From: Halopelagius longus | Lineage (GTDB): Archaea > Halobacteriota > Halobacteria > Halobacteriales > Haloferacaceae | Assembly (NCBI RefSeq): GCF_900100875.1 | Contig: NZ_FNKQ01000007.1 | Location: 1 to 64,000, forward strand | Reading direction: 5' to 3' | Length of the DNA stretch: 64,000 nt | Part shown: positions 44,658-53,517 of the stretch, piece by piece | Position numbering within the stretch: position 1 is the stretch's first letter | Layout: each line of letters begins with the position of its first letter | Translations under genes and position numbers: made by a program | Notes under the pieces: generated by a model | What the model was told of the DNA's origin: nothing | Databases searched by the model: none | What the model saw: only the letters and a program-made list of their open reading frames with translations

Positions 44658-46927
44658 TCAGCGGCCGTTCCTTCTTCTGCGATCCCGCCTGCATCGCCGC
44701 TTTCGACGGTGAAGTCGGTGTTGACGCCCTCGCCGGAGACGAGCTGACCGGCGAAGTTGTTGGCCAGCACGGCTGACACGGATAGTACCATCGCGACCAT
44801 CGCGAATACAGGATGAACGAGCCCCGTTGTTGCGGCGGTAACGCCGACACCGTTGAAGGTAAAGGCGGTGAGAAGGTTCTGCCGCGTCTTCCGGTAGCTC
44901 TCCTCGCCGATCTCGTAGGCGTCCATCACGCCGCCGAGTCGGTCGCCCATCAGCACGACGTCGGCCGATTCGATGGCGATATCCGTCCCCGCACCGATGG
45001 CGATTCCGATGTCGGCCTGCGTGAGTGCGGGCGCGTCGTTGATTCCGTCACCGACCATCGCAAGCCGGTGTCCTTCGTCCTGCATGCGACCGACCTCCCT
45101 CCGCTTCTCGTCCGGCAACACGTCGGCCATGACGCGGTCGATGCCGACTTCCTCGGCGACTGCGCGGGCCGTTCGCTCGTTGTCGCCGGTGATCATCACG
45201 GGCGCAATGCCCGCGTCCTTCATCCGCTGGACCGCCGCGGCGGCGTCGTCCTTGATCTCGTCGCCGATGCCGATCAGGCCCACGAGATCGTTGCCACGGA
45301 CGACGCCCGAAATCGTGAGACCGCGATGCTGGAGGCGCTCAACCTCGTCGCCAGCCCATGAGAGATCGACGCCCTCGTTTGTGAGCCAACCCGGTTTGCC
45401 GACCAGCACGTCCTCGCCGGCGACGGTCGCTCGGACGCCCTTGCCGGTGACCGAGTCGAACGACTCGGGGTCGACGTACTCCACACCCTGCCCGTCGGCA
45501 CGGTCGAGAATGGCGTCGGCGAGCGGGTGTTCCGAGAACGCCTCCGCGCTCGCTGCCATCGCCAGCACGTTATCCTCCTCTCCGTCGAACGCGACGACCT
45601 CGCTGACGGCGGGCTTGCCGACGGTGATCGTCCCCGTCTTGTCGAGGATGATGTGGTCGACGTCGGGGGAGATCTGGAAGGCGTCACCGGAACGCATCAG
45701 GATGCCGCGGTTCGCGGCCTTTCCGCCGCCACGGATTAGGGCCAGCGGCGTCGCCATTCCGAGCGCGCACGGGTAGCCGAGGACGAGGACGGCCAGCGCC
45801 GCGAAGGCTCCACGCTGGACGTTCGGACCGGCACCCCACGCGAGTGGCGCGACAACCCAGAACGCGAATGATAGCGCGGCGATGGTCAGAACGGTGGGGA
45901 CGAAGTACCTGAGGACGCGGTCGGCGAGCTGGATGATCCCGGGCTTCATTGCCCGCGCCTCTTCGATCTCGTGGGCGACCTGATTCAGAAACGCGTCCTC
46001 GCCGGTCGCGGTCACCTCGACGAGGAGCGTGCCTGTCTCGTTGACGCTGCCGCCGATCACCTCGTCGCCGGCGGATTTCTCCTCGGGGATGGACTCACCG
46101 GTGGCAACCGACTCGTCGACGGTCGATTTGCCGTCGACGACTTCGCCGTCGACGGGGACGTTCTCGCCGGGTTTGACGCGGACGCGGTCGCCGACTTTTA
46201 GGTCGTCCACCGGGACTTCCTCAACGCCGTCATCGGTGACGCGGCGTGCGGTGTCCGGTCGGAGGTCGAGGAGGCTTTGGACGGCCTGCGACGCCCGCGT
46301 GCGGACGATGAGGCTGGTGTACTCCGAGAGGATGTGGTAGGTGGTGATGAACACGGAAACCGCGAAAAAGTGGACGGTCGGGAACCCCGGAAAGACGGAC
46401 AGGCCGAGGAACCCACCGAGCAGGCCGGCAAACGCGCCCGCCTCCAACAGGACGTGCTGATTGAAGATACCCCGACGGAGGCTCTGGTAAGCCTTCTTCT
46501 TGATGTAGCGGCCAGGGCCGAACATCGTGCCCAGCGCTAGAGCAAGCGTAGCGAGATCCATCACCGGCGACTCCGACTCGAAGCGGCCCATCACGAAGAC
46601 CATCCAGGCCATCAGGGCGGCGACGACGATGGACGCACTCCCCGCAAGGACGAGGCGGCGCTTGCCGTCGGCGAGTTCGGCCTGTTGATCCTCGTACTGC
46701 TTCTCCTTGTCCGGGTCGCGGATGGTATACCCGAGGTCGCGGAGCGTGTCCTTCACTTCGACCTCGCCGATCCGGTCGTCGTCGTACTGGACGAGTACCT
46801 CCTCGTGGGCGAGACTCACGTCCACGTCGGTGACGCCGTCGGTGCGGCGGTATGCCTTCTCGATGCTCTCCGCGCAGAACGAGCAGGACATCCCGCCGAC
46901 GTTGAACTGTTTCTGTGCCGTTCCCAT
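44654..46927 (-). CDS. heavy-metal P1B-type ATPase, YPC variant
   Basis: 757 residues. An N-terminal HMA domain (GGMSCSFCAESIEKAY) is followed by membrane helices, an actuator loop with TGESIPEEK, a phosphorylation site DKTGTITVGK, HPLADAI and GDGINDAPALTQADIG. The transmembrane metal motif that is CPC in CopA reads YPC here (VLGYPCALGMATPLAL), so one metal-ligand cysteine is replaced by tyrosine. It should export a soft metal, but specificity may differ from copper. The regulator at 47061 is divergent and the chaperone gene converges at the 3' end. ATG 46927 is the family start. Confidence 0.92.
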   Translation of the reverse strand: MGTAQKQFNVGGMSCSFCAESIEKAYRRTDGVTDVDVSLAHEEVLVQYDDDRIGEVEVKDTLRDLGYTIRDPDKEKQYEDQQAELADGKRRLVLAGSASIVVAALMAWMVFVMGRFESESPVMDLATLALALGTMFGPGRYIKKKAYQSLRRGIFNQHVLLEAGAFAGLLGGFLGLSVFPGFPTVHFFAVSVFITTYHILSEYTSLIVRTRASQAVQSLLDLRPDTARRVTDDGVEEVPVDDLKVGDRVRVKPGENVPVDGEVVDGKSTVDESVATGESIPEEKSAGDEVIGGSVNETGTLLVEVTATGEDAFLNQVAHEIEEARAMKPGIIQLADRVLRYFVPTVLTIAALSFAFWVVAPLAWGAGPNVQRGAFAALAVLVLGYPCALGMATPLALIRGGGKAANRGILMRSGDAFQISPDVDHIILDKTGTITVGKPAVSEVVAFDGEEDNVLAMAASAEAFSEHPLADAILDRADGQGVEYVDPESFDSVTGKGVRATVAGEDVLVGKPGWLTNEGVDLSWAGDEVERLQHRGLTISGVVRGNDLVGLIGIGDEIKDDAAAAVQRMKDAGIAPVMITGDNERTARAVAEEVGIDRVMADVLPDEKRREVGRMQDEGHRLAMVGDGINDAPALTQADIGIAIGAGTDIAIESADVVLMGDRLGGVMDAYEIGEESYRKTRQNLLTAFTFNGVGVTAATTGLVHPVFAMVAMVLSVSAVLANNFAGQLVSGEGVNTDFTVESGDAGGIAEEGTAAD

Positions 46928-46981
46928 CTCGATTCGTCTTTGCCGGGCGAGGCCCATAACCATTATGACGCAGATTATAGC

Positions 46982-46996
46982 GGTGTCAGATACACC
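46982..46996. promoter_or_regulatory. inverted repeat GGTGT-N5-ACACC between ATPase and regulator
   Basis: Perfect 5-bp arms in the 133-bp divergent promoter region. It is a plausible operator for the cysteine-containing regulator at 47061. Confidence 0.4.
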
Positions 46997-47060
46997 AGAT
47001 CATAGTGAGATATGTAGCGTTACTCTTACTATCGTCGTTCACCTAGCCGACAGTAAGGAA

Positions 47061-47615
47061 ATGGCCCTGCTTGAATCCGACGTGCCGATCCGCGAGGTTG
47101 TCACGACCAACCCCGAGAAGGCGAAGGCCCTCGAGAACGATGTGCGAGCGAAGATACTGGACATGCTCGCTGACGAGGAGATGACGATCGAGGGAATCCA
47201 CGAGGAACTACAGCGTCGCGGCGAGGAGAAGGCCGAGACGACGGTGCGCCACCACGTGAACGTCCTGAAGGACGCCGAGATGGTCGAGATTGCCCGACTC
47301 GAAGAGGCCGGCGGCGGCACGCGGAAGTACTACAAGTCGAACACGCGCGTCTTCTCCTACGACCTTCCGGAAGGGGCCGACGAAACCCTCGCGGGGACGC
47401 AGGCAACCGCAACCGAGGGGTTGGAGTCGCTCGTCGAGACGCTGTACGAAGACCACGGCGACGAGATCGAGGCAGTCGCCCACGAGTTAAAGCCCTGCGA
47501 GTACTGCGAGACCCAGCACTACGAGGAGTTCGTCCTTCGAGAACTGTTAAATCGCGCCCTCATCAACCTGAGCGAGACTGGCGTACTCGACGACGTGTTC
47601 AGCGGGAGTGACTGA
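47061..47615 (+). CDS. winged-helix metal-responsive regulator (ArsR/TrmB-like)
   Basis: 184 residues. The wHTH is in AKILDMLADEEMTIEGIHEE and ETTVRHHVNVLKDAEMVEI, with wing RKYYKSNTRVFSYDL. The C-terminus has HELKPCEYCETQHYEEF, a CxxC...H cluster that could sense metal. Divergent from the P1B ATPase, so it probably controls the ATPase and itself. ATG 47061 is preceded by AAGGAA. It converges with merA, with a 4-bp gap. Confidence 0.87.
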   Translation: MALLESDVPIREVVTTNPEKAKALENDVRAKILDMLADEEMTIEGIHEELQRRGEEKAETTVRHHVNVLKDAEMVEIARLEEAGGGTRKYYKSNTRVFSYDLPEGADETLAGTQATATEGLESLVETLYEDHGDEIEAVAHELKPCEYCETQHYEEFVLRELLNRALINLSETGVLDDVFSGSD

Positions 47616-47619
47616 CCGC

Positions 47620-49065
47620 TCACTCGACGCAACAACTCATCGTCGACGTGTCGCGCCGGAACGCCTGACAGGCGTGCTTGAACGCCTCGCTGAACGTCGG
47701 GAACGGGTGGATTGTGTCGATGATGTCGTCGACGGTGAGGCCGAACTTCACGGCCAGCGTCGCCTCGGGAATCATGTCGGCGGCACGCGGCCCGACCATA
47801 TGGACGCCGACGATCTCGTCGGTTTCGTGGTGTTTCACGACCTGTACCAGTCCGCGGGTGTCCTCAACAGCCTTCGCCTTCGGGACGTCTTCCATCTCCA
47901 CCGTCCGGCAGGTGCAGGTGCCGTGTTCGTCCATGTACTCGAGTTCCGTCGTCCCGACGGCGGCGACCTCCGGGCTCGTGAACACCACCTTCGGGACGGC
48001 GTGGTAGTCGATGGTCGCGCCCCCGTCGCCGAAAGCGTTTCTGACGGCGTGGTTGCCCTCCTTGGCGGCGACGGTCTCCAGCATCGGTTCGCCGATGCAA
48101 TCTCCGGCCGCGTACACGTCTAAATTGTCAGTCTGGAACTCGTCGTCCACGACAACGGCACCCGATCCGTCGGTTTCGACGCCAACCTCGTCCAGTCCGA
48201 CATCGTCGGTATTCGGGCTGACGCCGGTGGCGACGAAGAGGTCGCCGGCCGTGAACGTCTGCGAGGCACCGGCGACAGCAGCCTCAACGGTGACGTCGTC
48301 GCCCGTTTCGCCGCCTTCGGAGACGCGACGGATGTCTACGTCCGTCTCGACGGTGATTCCCTCCGCCTCAAAGCACCGCTGGAGTTCGCGCCCGAGTTGA
48401 CCCTCCATCTCCGACAGAACGCGGCTCGACCGCTGGAGGATCGTCACGTCCGTCCCCATGTGGTGGAGGATCTGACCCCACTCCATCGCGACGTATCCGG
48501 CACCGATCATCACGATGCTCTCGGGGAGGTCGCGGCGTTCCAGGATACTCTCGCTAGTTTCGTAGCCCACCGCGTCGATGCCGTCGATGGGCGCGATGTC
48601 CGGGGAACTACCGGTCGCGACGAGCGCCTTCTCTCCGGCAATCGTCGTGCCAGCGTCGGCGCCGTTGACGACCTCGATGGTCGCGTCGTCGACGAGGCGG
48701 CCGTATCCCTCGTAGATGTCCGTACCGAAGTGTTCCGCCACGTCGACGTAGTTCTGTTCGCGGAGCGAGGCAACGATCTCGTCCTTCTCGTCGATGGCCG
48801 CCGCCCAGTTCGTGACAGGCTGGTCGTCGTCGTATTCGACCGCGTCGAAGGGGTTGTGCGGCGGCTCGTGGGCCGTCTTCCCCACTTCGAGGAGGTGCTT
48901 GCTCGGGACACAGCCGACGTTCACGCACGTCCCGCCGAGTGGCAGTCCGGTGTTCACCATCGCAGTCGAGAGGCCTCGCCGGTCGGCCTCCGTGATGGCC
49001 GCGAAGGCCGCTGCGCCACCGCCGAGAATCACGAGGCCGTACGATCGGGAGGTCGTCATGTTCAT
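47620..49065 (-). CDS. merA: mercury(II) reductase
   Basis: 481 residues. FAD site VILGGGAAAFAAITEADRRG, redox disulfide GGTCVNVGCVPSKHL, NAD site MIGAGYVAMEWGQILHHMG, and the C-terminal Cys pair MSCCVE diagnostic of mercuric reductases, which passes Hg(II) to the active site. The N-terminal HMA domain of some MerA is absent. It reduces Hg(II) to volatile Hg(0) in the cytoplasm. The divergent HxlR-type gene is the likely regulator. No merB or mer transport gene is seen. Confidence 0.93.
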   Translation of the reverse strand: MNMTTSRSYGLVILGGGAAAFAAITEADRRGLSTAMVNTGLPLGGTCVNVGCVPSKHLLEVGKTAHEPPHNPFDAVEYDDDQPVTNWAAAIDEKDEIVASLREQNYVDVAEHFGTDIYEGYGRLVDDATIEVVNGADAGTTIAGEKALVATGSSPDIAPIDGIDAVGYETSESILERRDLPESIVMIGAGYVAMEWGQILHHMGTDVTILQRSSRVLSEMEGQLGRELQRCFEAEGITVETDVDIRRVSEGGETGDDVTVEAAVAGASQTFTAGDLFVATGVSPNTDDVGLDEVGVETDGSGAVVVDDEFQTDNLDVYAAGDCIGEPMLETVAAKEGNHAVRNAFGDGGATIDYHAVPKVVFTSPEVAAVGTTELEYMDEHGTCTCRTVEMEDVPKAKAVEDTRGLVQVVKHHETDEIVGVHMVGPRAADMIPEATLAVKFGLTVDDIIDTIHPFPTFSEAFKHACQAFRRDTSTMSCCVE

Positions 49066-49137
49066 CTATAGTTTGCGACGCGAAGTTATTATACTGCGGA
49101 GTCCAAAGCTGTGGAGTAGGTTGGAGGCTTCAAAGTA
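49066..49137. promoter_or_regulatory. divergent merA / HxlR promoter
   Basis: A 72-bp spacer with GTTATTATAC (TATA-like for either direction) and two similar direct repeats, TGCGGAGTC and TGTGGAGTA, 16 bp apart, which might be regulator half-sites. Confidence 0.35.
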
Positions 49138-49497
49138 ATGGCAGACGCTAGTTCTTCACCAGAGCCGACGTGCGACGTGGATGGGACGTGTTACTGTCCG
49201 TTGACGGGCGTGATCAACACTCTCAGTCGAAAGTACGCGATGCAGTTGGTAAGCATCATCGGCGCTCACGACTCGCTTCGCTTCGCCGAAATCGAAGACC
49301 ACCTCACGAGTGCCAGCACCTCGACGATATCGAAGCGACTGGACGAGTTCGAGGAGGCGGGATTGGTCTCGCGGACGCAGTACAACGAGATTCCGCCGCG
49401 CGTAGAATATGCGCTGACGGAGGACGGTCACGAGGTGAGCACGCGCCTCGAACCACTACTCGAATGGGCGTCGGAGACTGACGATTCGACTGTGTAA
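49138..49497 (+). CDS. HxlR-family regulator, likely mercury-responsive
   Basis: 119 residues. N-terminal CDVDGTCYCPLTGVINTLSR has three cysteines; the wHTH runs through LRFAEIEDHL and TSASTSTISKRLDEFEEAG. HxlR regulators sense thiol-reactive compounds through such cysteines. The position divergent from merA supports control of mercury reductase; the metal is inferred. Confidence 0.87.
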   Translation: MADASSSPEPTCDVDGTCYCPLTGVINTLSRKYAMQLVSIIGAHDSLRFAEIEDHLTSASTSTISKRLDEFEEAGLVSRTQYNEIPPRVEYALTEDGHEVSTRLEPLLEWASETDDSTV

Positions 49498-50062
49498 TTT
49501 TCCTCTATGCTTCATTTTTGGGTTGCCTTTCGAGGAGAGAGTTCGTACGATTCTCCCGGGAGGAGGGTGCCGACGAGGTGAAAGTCCACGTGATTCTCTT
49601 GCCGAAATGCGACCGATTGAGATAGAGTAATTTCGAAGAATTTCGTGATGACCGGTCATCGATTGTGACTGTGAACAGCGCCCTGACGCTGCTGAAAAAG
49701 CAGACAGCGTTGGGTAGGCTCCGTCTGGTTTCGACGGCTGCCCGGTGGTGAGCGGCAGGTCTCTCCTGACGCTCGCAGTCTACTGGGACTAGTTAAGAAT
49801 AAACCGGCTATCAGGGCGGAAATCACAGCGCTCTGCCTTCCTCAATTCGGCGAAATCCACGCACCAGAGGTGCTCTATACCGTGTATAGTCTCAACTTCC
49901 ATCCCCTCGCTTATCGATATAGCGGAATGAAGTTTACTAGTGTTGGATGGGACGTTAAGACGCCGAATTCAGCAGCTACAGCGCGGCTATGAGAAATATC
50001 GGATTGCAGAATTTCCACTTACGCGTACGTTCATACACGTAAGTAGATTCAAGGGGGTCGCT
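49498..50062. other. intergenic before the integrase, no gene
   Basis: 565 bp. No frame of haloarchaeal character was found. GC-rich stretches near 49680-49790 have weak hairpin potential. Possibly IS debris; not identified. Confidence 0.35.
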
Positions 50063-50115
50063 GCTGTACCCTCATCGGACTCGATGCCATCCACGAAATC
50101 CCTGGGTTACAGCCC
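50063..50115 (+). repeat. 53-bp direct repeat, right copy (candidate att core)
   Basis: Identical to 1783-1835. It ends about 34 bp before the integrase GTG and contains a small inverted repeat (GGGTTACAGCCC). It may be the attachment core, or the integrase promoter/leader. Confidence 0.6.
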
Positions 50116-50148
50116 ACGAAACACCCATCCCGCCAGAGGAAGCCGACG

Positions 50149-51243
50149 GTGAACGTCGACGACGCGACCGAGTTCACCGAGACGGTTGACCGCTACCTCC
50201 GCTCCAGCGGTGACTCCAAACAGTACCGCGACACCGCCGAGACGGTCCTCGGGCAGTTCGAGACGTGGCTGCGGCGCCGCGACCTCGACTCCTTCGAGGC
50301 CCTCGAACGCGACGGCGAACAAATCATCCGCCGGTACGCTGACCGGCTCAACCAGCGCGTCGACGCCGACGGTATCGCCGCCTCGACCGCACAGATGTAC
50401 TACAACGTCATTAGCGGGTTCCTCGGGTTCTGCGTTCGTGACGGCGTCCTCTCGCGGAACCCAGCAACGACGGACCGTGCCCGCGAGCCCTTACCCCGGG
50501 ATGACCAAGACCGCACCCAGCAGTTCTGGACACCGGACGTCCGACAGCAGCTGGTCGAGTACACGAACGACCGAGCGTCCGAGGCTATCGAGGAGGACGG
50601 CCTCGACGCGACGCAGGCGGTCCAAGAGCGGGCGTTCATCCACGTTCTCGCGTACACGGGTGTCAGAGGCGCAGAGGTTTTTCGAGTGAGCGGTGACGAC
50701 CGTGAGGGCCGGCAGGGACTGACGTGGAGTCGTGTAGACCGCGAGTCGTGGACGTTCCGAGTCTGGGGGAAATCGCAGTCCTGGGAAGACGTCTCGGTGC
50801 TAGAGCAAGCACGAGACGCTATCGAACGGTGGTATCGCGTACAGAATCCGCCGACCGACGAGTGGCCGGTGTTCCCGACGGATCACGCCCCCTCGAAGTA
50901 CGCCGCTATCCGAGAAGCGCGAGAGGACGGTGAAGACTTGCTCGCAGACGCTGACGTGGATGCAGTCCTTCGGGAGTACGAGATTGCACCGCCGGCGATC
51001 ACGACCCACGGTGCCCGGAAGGTACTGGCGCGAATCGCCGAGAACGCCGGCGTCGAGGTAGACGGTGAGGCCCCCAAACTTCACGGTGCTCGTCGCGGAC
51101 TCGGTGATACGCTGTTCCGGAAGGACCGGGGACTAGCGTCGGACATCCTACGGCACAGTAGCCTCTCGGTCACGAAACAGGCGTATTCACACATCGACGC
51201 TTCTGAGCGAGGGGACGCGGCGAGCGAACTGCTTGATGAGTAA
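50149..51243 (+). CDS. tyrosine recombinase/integrase
   Basis: 364 residues from GTG 50149. The N-terminal SAM-like core-binding domain (FTETVDRYLRSSGDSKQY) is followed by the catalytic domain with Arg in YTGVRGAEVF, a His/Arg box in LHGARRGLGDTLF, LRHSSLSVTKQ and the nucleophile Tyr in QAYSHID. It would insert or excise an element at an att site. The relic at 1869-2015 is a diverged N-terminal fragment of the same gene. Confidence 0.92.
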   Translation: MNVDDATEFTETVDRYLRSSGDSKQYRDTAETVLGQFETWLRRRDLDSFEALERDGEQIIRRYADRLNQRVDADGIAASTAQMYYNVISGFLGFCVRDGVLSRNPATTDRAREPLPRDDQDRTQQFWTPDVRQQLVEYTNDRASEAIEEDGLDATQAVQERAFIHVLAYTGVRGAEVFRVSGDDREGRQGLTWSRVDRESWTFRVWGKSQSWEDVSVLEQARDAIERWYRVQNPPTDEWPVFPTDHAPSKYAAIREAREDGEDLLADADVDAVLREYEIAPPAITTHGARKVLARIAENAGVEVDGEAPKLHGARRGLGDTLFRKDRGLASDILRHSSLSVTKQAYSHIDASERGDAASELLDE

Positions 51244-51359
51244 CCCCGGAAGAGGCTATGGGTGGCTCTGGTAAAACCCTCAATGGATGACAGTAGTAGT
51301 GTGCGCGATACAGAGGGTATATCCATCATGGAGACCTCGTTTGTTTCGTCATCTATCCG

Positions 51360-51887
51360 CTAGCTGCTGGACTTGACAGGCTCTGTCGTCGGAGCGAGGA
51401 AGTCCCATTCACGGATGGCGAAGCCAACGATCTGGATACGCCGCTGAAGGTGCTCCCACTCGCGGGCAATCTCACGGCGACGGTCTTCCTCGTCAGCGTC
51501 GAGGGACTCGTCAGCGTCGAGGGACTCGTCAGCGAGCGTCCCGCGAAGCTGGTTCGGTGATTCGACATCGAATTCATCCTCCCAGTCGCGAATCTGCGTC
51601 TTCATCTCGGCGAGACGGTCTGTAAGCTCCTCGACGGTATGCCCGCTGTCTCGAAGTTGTATCGCTTCTTGGATCGCTTGGCGGCGGTAATCAGGGTAAT
51701 ACGTCGTGTGGGTCCCGCTTTTGTCACGATGGAGGATCCCATCGTCGACGAGGCGTTCGAGGACGCGTTTGGTTGGTTCGTGTGACCAGCCCGCTTCGGA
51801 GGCGATCCAGTTTGCTGTCTGCGGCTCCGACAGCTGCCGGGAGACCATCCGCACGCGATCTTCACCCGTGGTCTGGTGTTCCATCAA
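51360..51887 (-). CDS. haloarchaeal wHTH protein (DUF7342-like), integrase-associated
   Basis: 175 residues. The N-terminal winged helix is in RMVSRQLSEPQTANWIASEA and KRVLERLVDDGILH, with TYYPDYRRQAIQEAI as wing and linker, then a coiled-coil-like segment (RLAEMKTQIRDWEDEFDVES) and a helical C-terminus. An 18-bp tandem repeat encodes DADESLDADE. Proteins of this family often lie beside integrases or transposases in haloarchaea, probably as local regulators. It converges on the integrase. Confidence 0.8.
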   Translation of the reverse strand: MMEHQTTGEDRVRMVSRQLSEPQTANWIASEAGWSHEPTKRVLERLVDDGILHRDKSGTHTTYYPDYRRQAIQEAIQLRDSGHTVEELTDRLAEMKTQIRDWEDEFDVESPNQLRGTLADESLDADESLDADEEDRRREIAREWEHLQRRIQIVGFAIREWDFLAPTTEPVKSSS

Positions 51888-52265
51888 GTCCCCGGAACGA
51901 GTCGTCTTCGGTCATACTACACATATCGAGCTTGGTCCTTTGCTATCGCCCGACCTCAGCTGAGGAGAACTAGCGTATACTCGTAGTCGAGTGAAGCAGC
52001 GTCGTGAAGTGGTTGCAGCATTCGTGCTTACTCAACGGCGTCGGGGAACGTGGACGTGATCGTGATTACAGGCAGAATCCGGGCCACTTCCAAAACCAGG
52101 GATAACGTTAGATTTCCAGGTATAGAATCCTCATATGGCCAGTACCGTACAGTAGAATATCTGCATATTGTATTCCGCTATACAAATTCTCAGCCGGGGC
52201 TCTACCTAGGAATTACCCCCCGGCACCAAAATCGAGCCCAACTGTAATTCCGGCGCTCACCGCTG
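51888..52265. other. intergenic, no gene seen
   Basis: The 378 bp between the wHTH gene start and the partition operon 3' end contain nothing recognised. Confidence 0.35.
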
Positions 52266-52682
52266 CTATTCGTCGCCGAGTTCGGAAAGCCGTGTCCGGA
52301 TTTCATCAGCATCCGCCTCGGAGAGTGCCTCAAGCCCAAACTGCACAAGGAGCGGGTAGAAATGGCGGTTCTTCTTGAACTCGTCCCGGCCTGCTTTTCG
52401 GAGTTTCAACTGGGACTCGAGGTACGTATCCTCCATCTCATCAAGGATGTCGTCCGGGATGTAGATCGTCCGCCCGTTCCATTCGTCCTTGATATTCGTC
52501 TTCGTTTTGTTCGTTCCGTTCGCTCCGTTCGTCTCACTCATTGCATTCGATTCGAGCGTTTCAGTCGATGAACTCGGTTTCTCCGGTTCGTCCACCTCAC
52601 TCACTTCGCTGGAATCGCCCTCATCAGCCTCATCTTCGTAGTTACCCTCGATGCCGGAGGCATCTCCCCAGCCGTCGGTCAT
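52266..52682 (-). CDS. ParA partner protein (candidate centromere-binding)
   Basis: 138 residues. An acidic, Ser-rich N-terminus (about 1-65) is followed by an Asn/Thr repeat (NGANGTNKTKT) and a C-terminal helical domain with TIYIPDDILDEMEDTYLESQ that may form a ribbon-helix-helix-like DNA-binding unit. It overlaps the parA stop by 4 bp (ATGA), as a ParB-type partner would. The Asn/Thr repeat is encoded by the same 9-base DNA unit that is repeated upstream of parA. Confidence 0.75.
   Translation of the reverse strand: MTDGWGDASGIEGNYEDEADEGDSSEVSEVDEPEKPSSSTETLESNAMSETNGANGTNKTKTNIKDEWNGRTIYIPDDILDEMEDTYLESQLKLRKAGRDEFKKNRHFYPLLVQFGLEALSEADADEIRTRLSELGDE
52499..52534 (-). repeat. four 9-bp units inside the ParA-partner gene
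   Basis: Units TCTTCGTTT, TGTTCGTTC, CGTTCGCTC and CGTTCGTCT (plus-strand reading) share the NNTTCGTTY pattern of the upstream array. Nine bases equal three codons, so the array is read as TNG-ANG-TNK-TKT-type tripeptides. Confidence 0.6.
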
Positions 52683-53497
52683 GCTTCTACCTCCTGAGGA
52701 GCGGGCTTCTCAAACGTCTCGTCGAACAGGTCGGCAATCTCGTTGAACAACTCGCGAGCATCCTCCACGCGCTTGTTCTCCTTACCAAAGCCGAAGACGG
52801 ACACGCCTTCACCGATGGACTGGGAGAGGTCGGTCCGCTTTGGAATCTCGAAGACAGGGAGCGAATACGCTGAGTTGATCTCCTCGATAGTCTTGCGGTG
52901 CTCCGCGTTCTGCTCAACACGATTGCAGACAATTGCGAGACGGTTGATGTCACCGTACGCCTGTTCGAGTGAGCCTAGCTGCTTCGCGAAAATCTGGAGG
53001 CTGTTTGCGTTGAGTTTCTCGGGAATGACGGGGATGACGACATTGCCGGTCGCGACGAGGGCGTTATCGGTGAGGACGTTCAGGGAAGGCGGTGTATCGA
53101 CGATGATGTAGTCATAGTCCCTGTCGAGTTCGTCAAGTGTCATCCCCAGCCGTTCCCTACTCTTTGGCGCTTCCAGGAGCGTCTGGATGTTCTTGTTGTT
53201 CGCGAGCTTCTCACTCGCGGGGAGGATGTCGAACTCCTCGTGCTCGACGATGATGTCGTTCACCGACTCCATCTGATCGAAATCGAGGACGTCGAATAGC
53301 GTTGTGCGGTCAGTGTCGTAGTACAGATCGTTGTAACCGAGCGAGCAGGTGAGTCCTCCGTGATAGTCGATGTCGACCAGAAGGACGTCGTGGTCCCGGG
53401 CGGCCAATGCCCCGCCAGTATGAATGACGTCGGTCGTCTTCCCTGCGCCTCCCTTCTGATTCGCTACGGTGATTCGTGCGGTGTCTGTGTCGGTCAT
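52679..53497 (-). CDS. parA: ParA-family partition ATPase
   Basis: 272 residues. The deviant Walker A is NQKGGAGKTT (13-22), followed by LLVDIDYHGGLTCSLG and DYIIVDTPPSLNVLTDNAL. Segregates low-copy replicons together with a DNA-bound partner, here the gene overlapping its 3' end. Upstream (53518-53798) lies a cluster of 9-bp repeats that may be the centromere. Confidence 0.92.
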   Translation of the reverse strand: MTDTDTARITVANQKGGAGKTTDVIHTGGALAARDHDVLLVDIDYHGGLTCSLGYNDLYYDTDRTTLFDVLDFDQMESVNDIIVEHEEFDILPASEKLANNKNIQTLLEAPKSRERLGMTLDELDRDYDYIIVDTPPSLNVLTDNALVATGNVVIPVIPEKLNANSLQIFAKQLGSLEQAYGDINRLAIVCNRVEQNAEHRKTIEEINSAYSLPVFEIPKRTDLSQSIGEGVSVFGFGKENKRVEDARELFNEIADLFDETFEKPAPQEVEA

Positions 53498-53517
53498 ATC
53501 CTTCGTTCCTCTTAATT

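Noticed and set aside
49680-49800. tRNA or structured RNA before the integrase
   Set aside because: GC-rich with partial pairing but no cloverleaf could be drawn.
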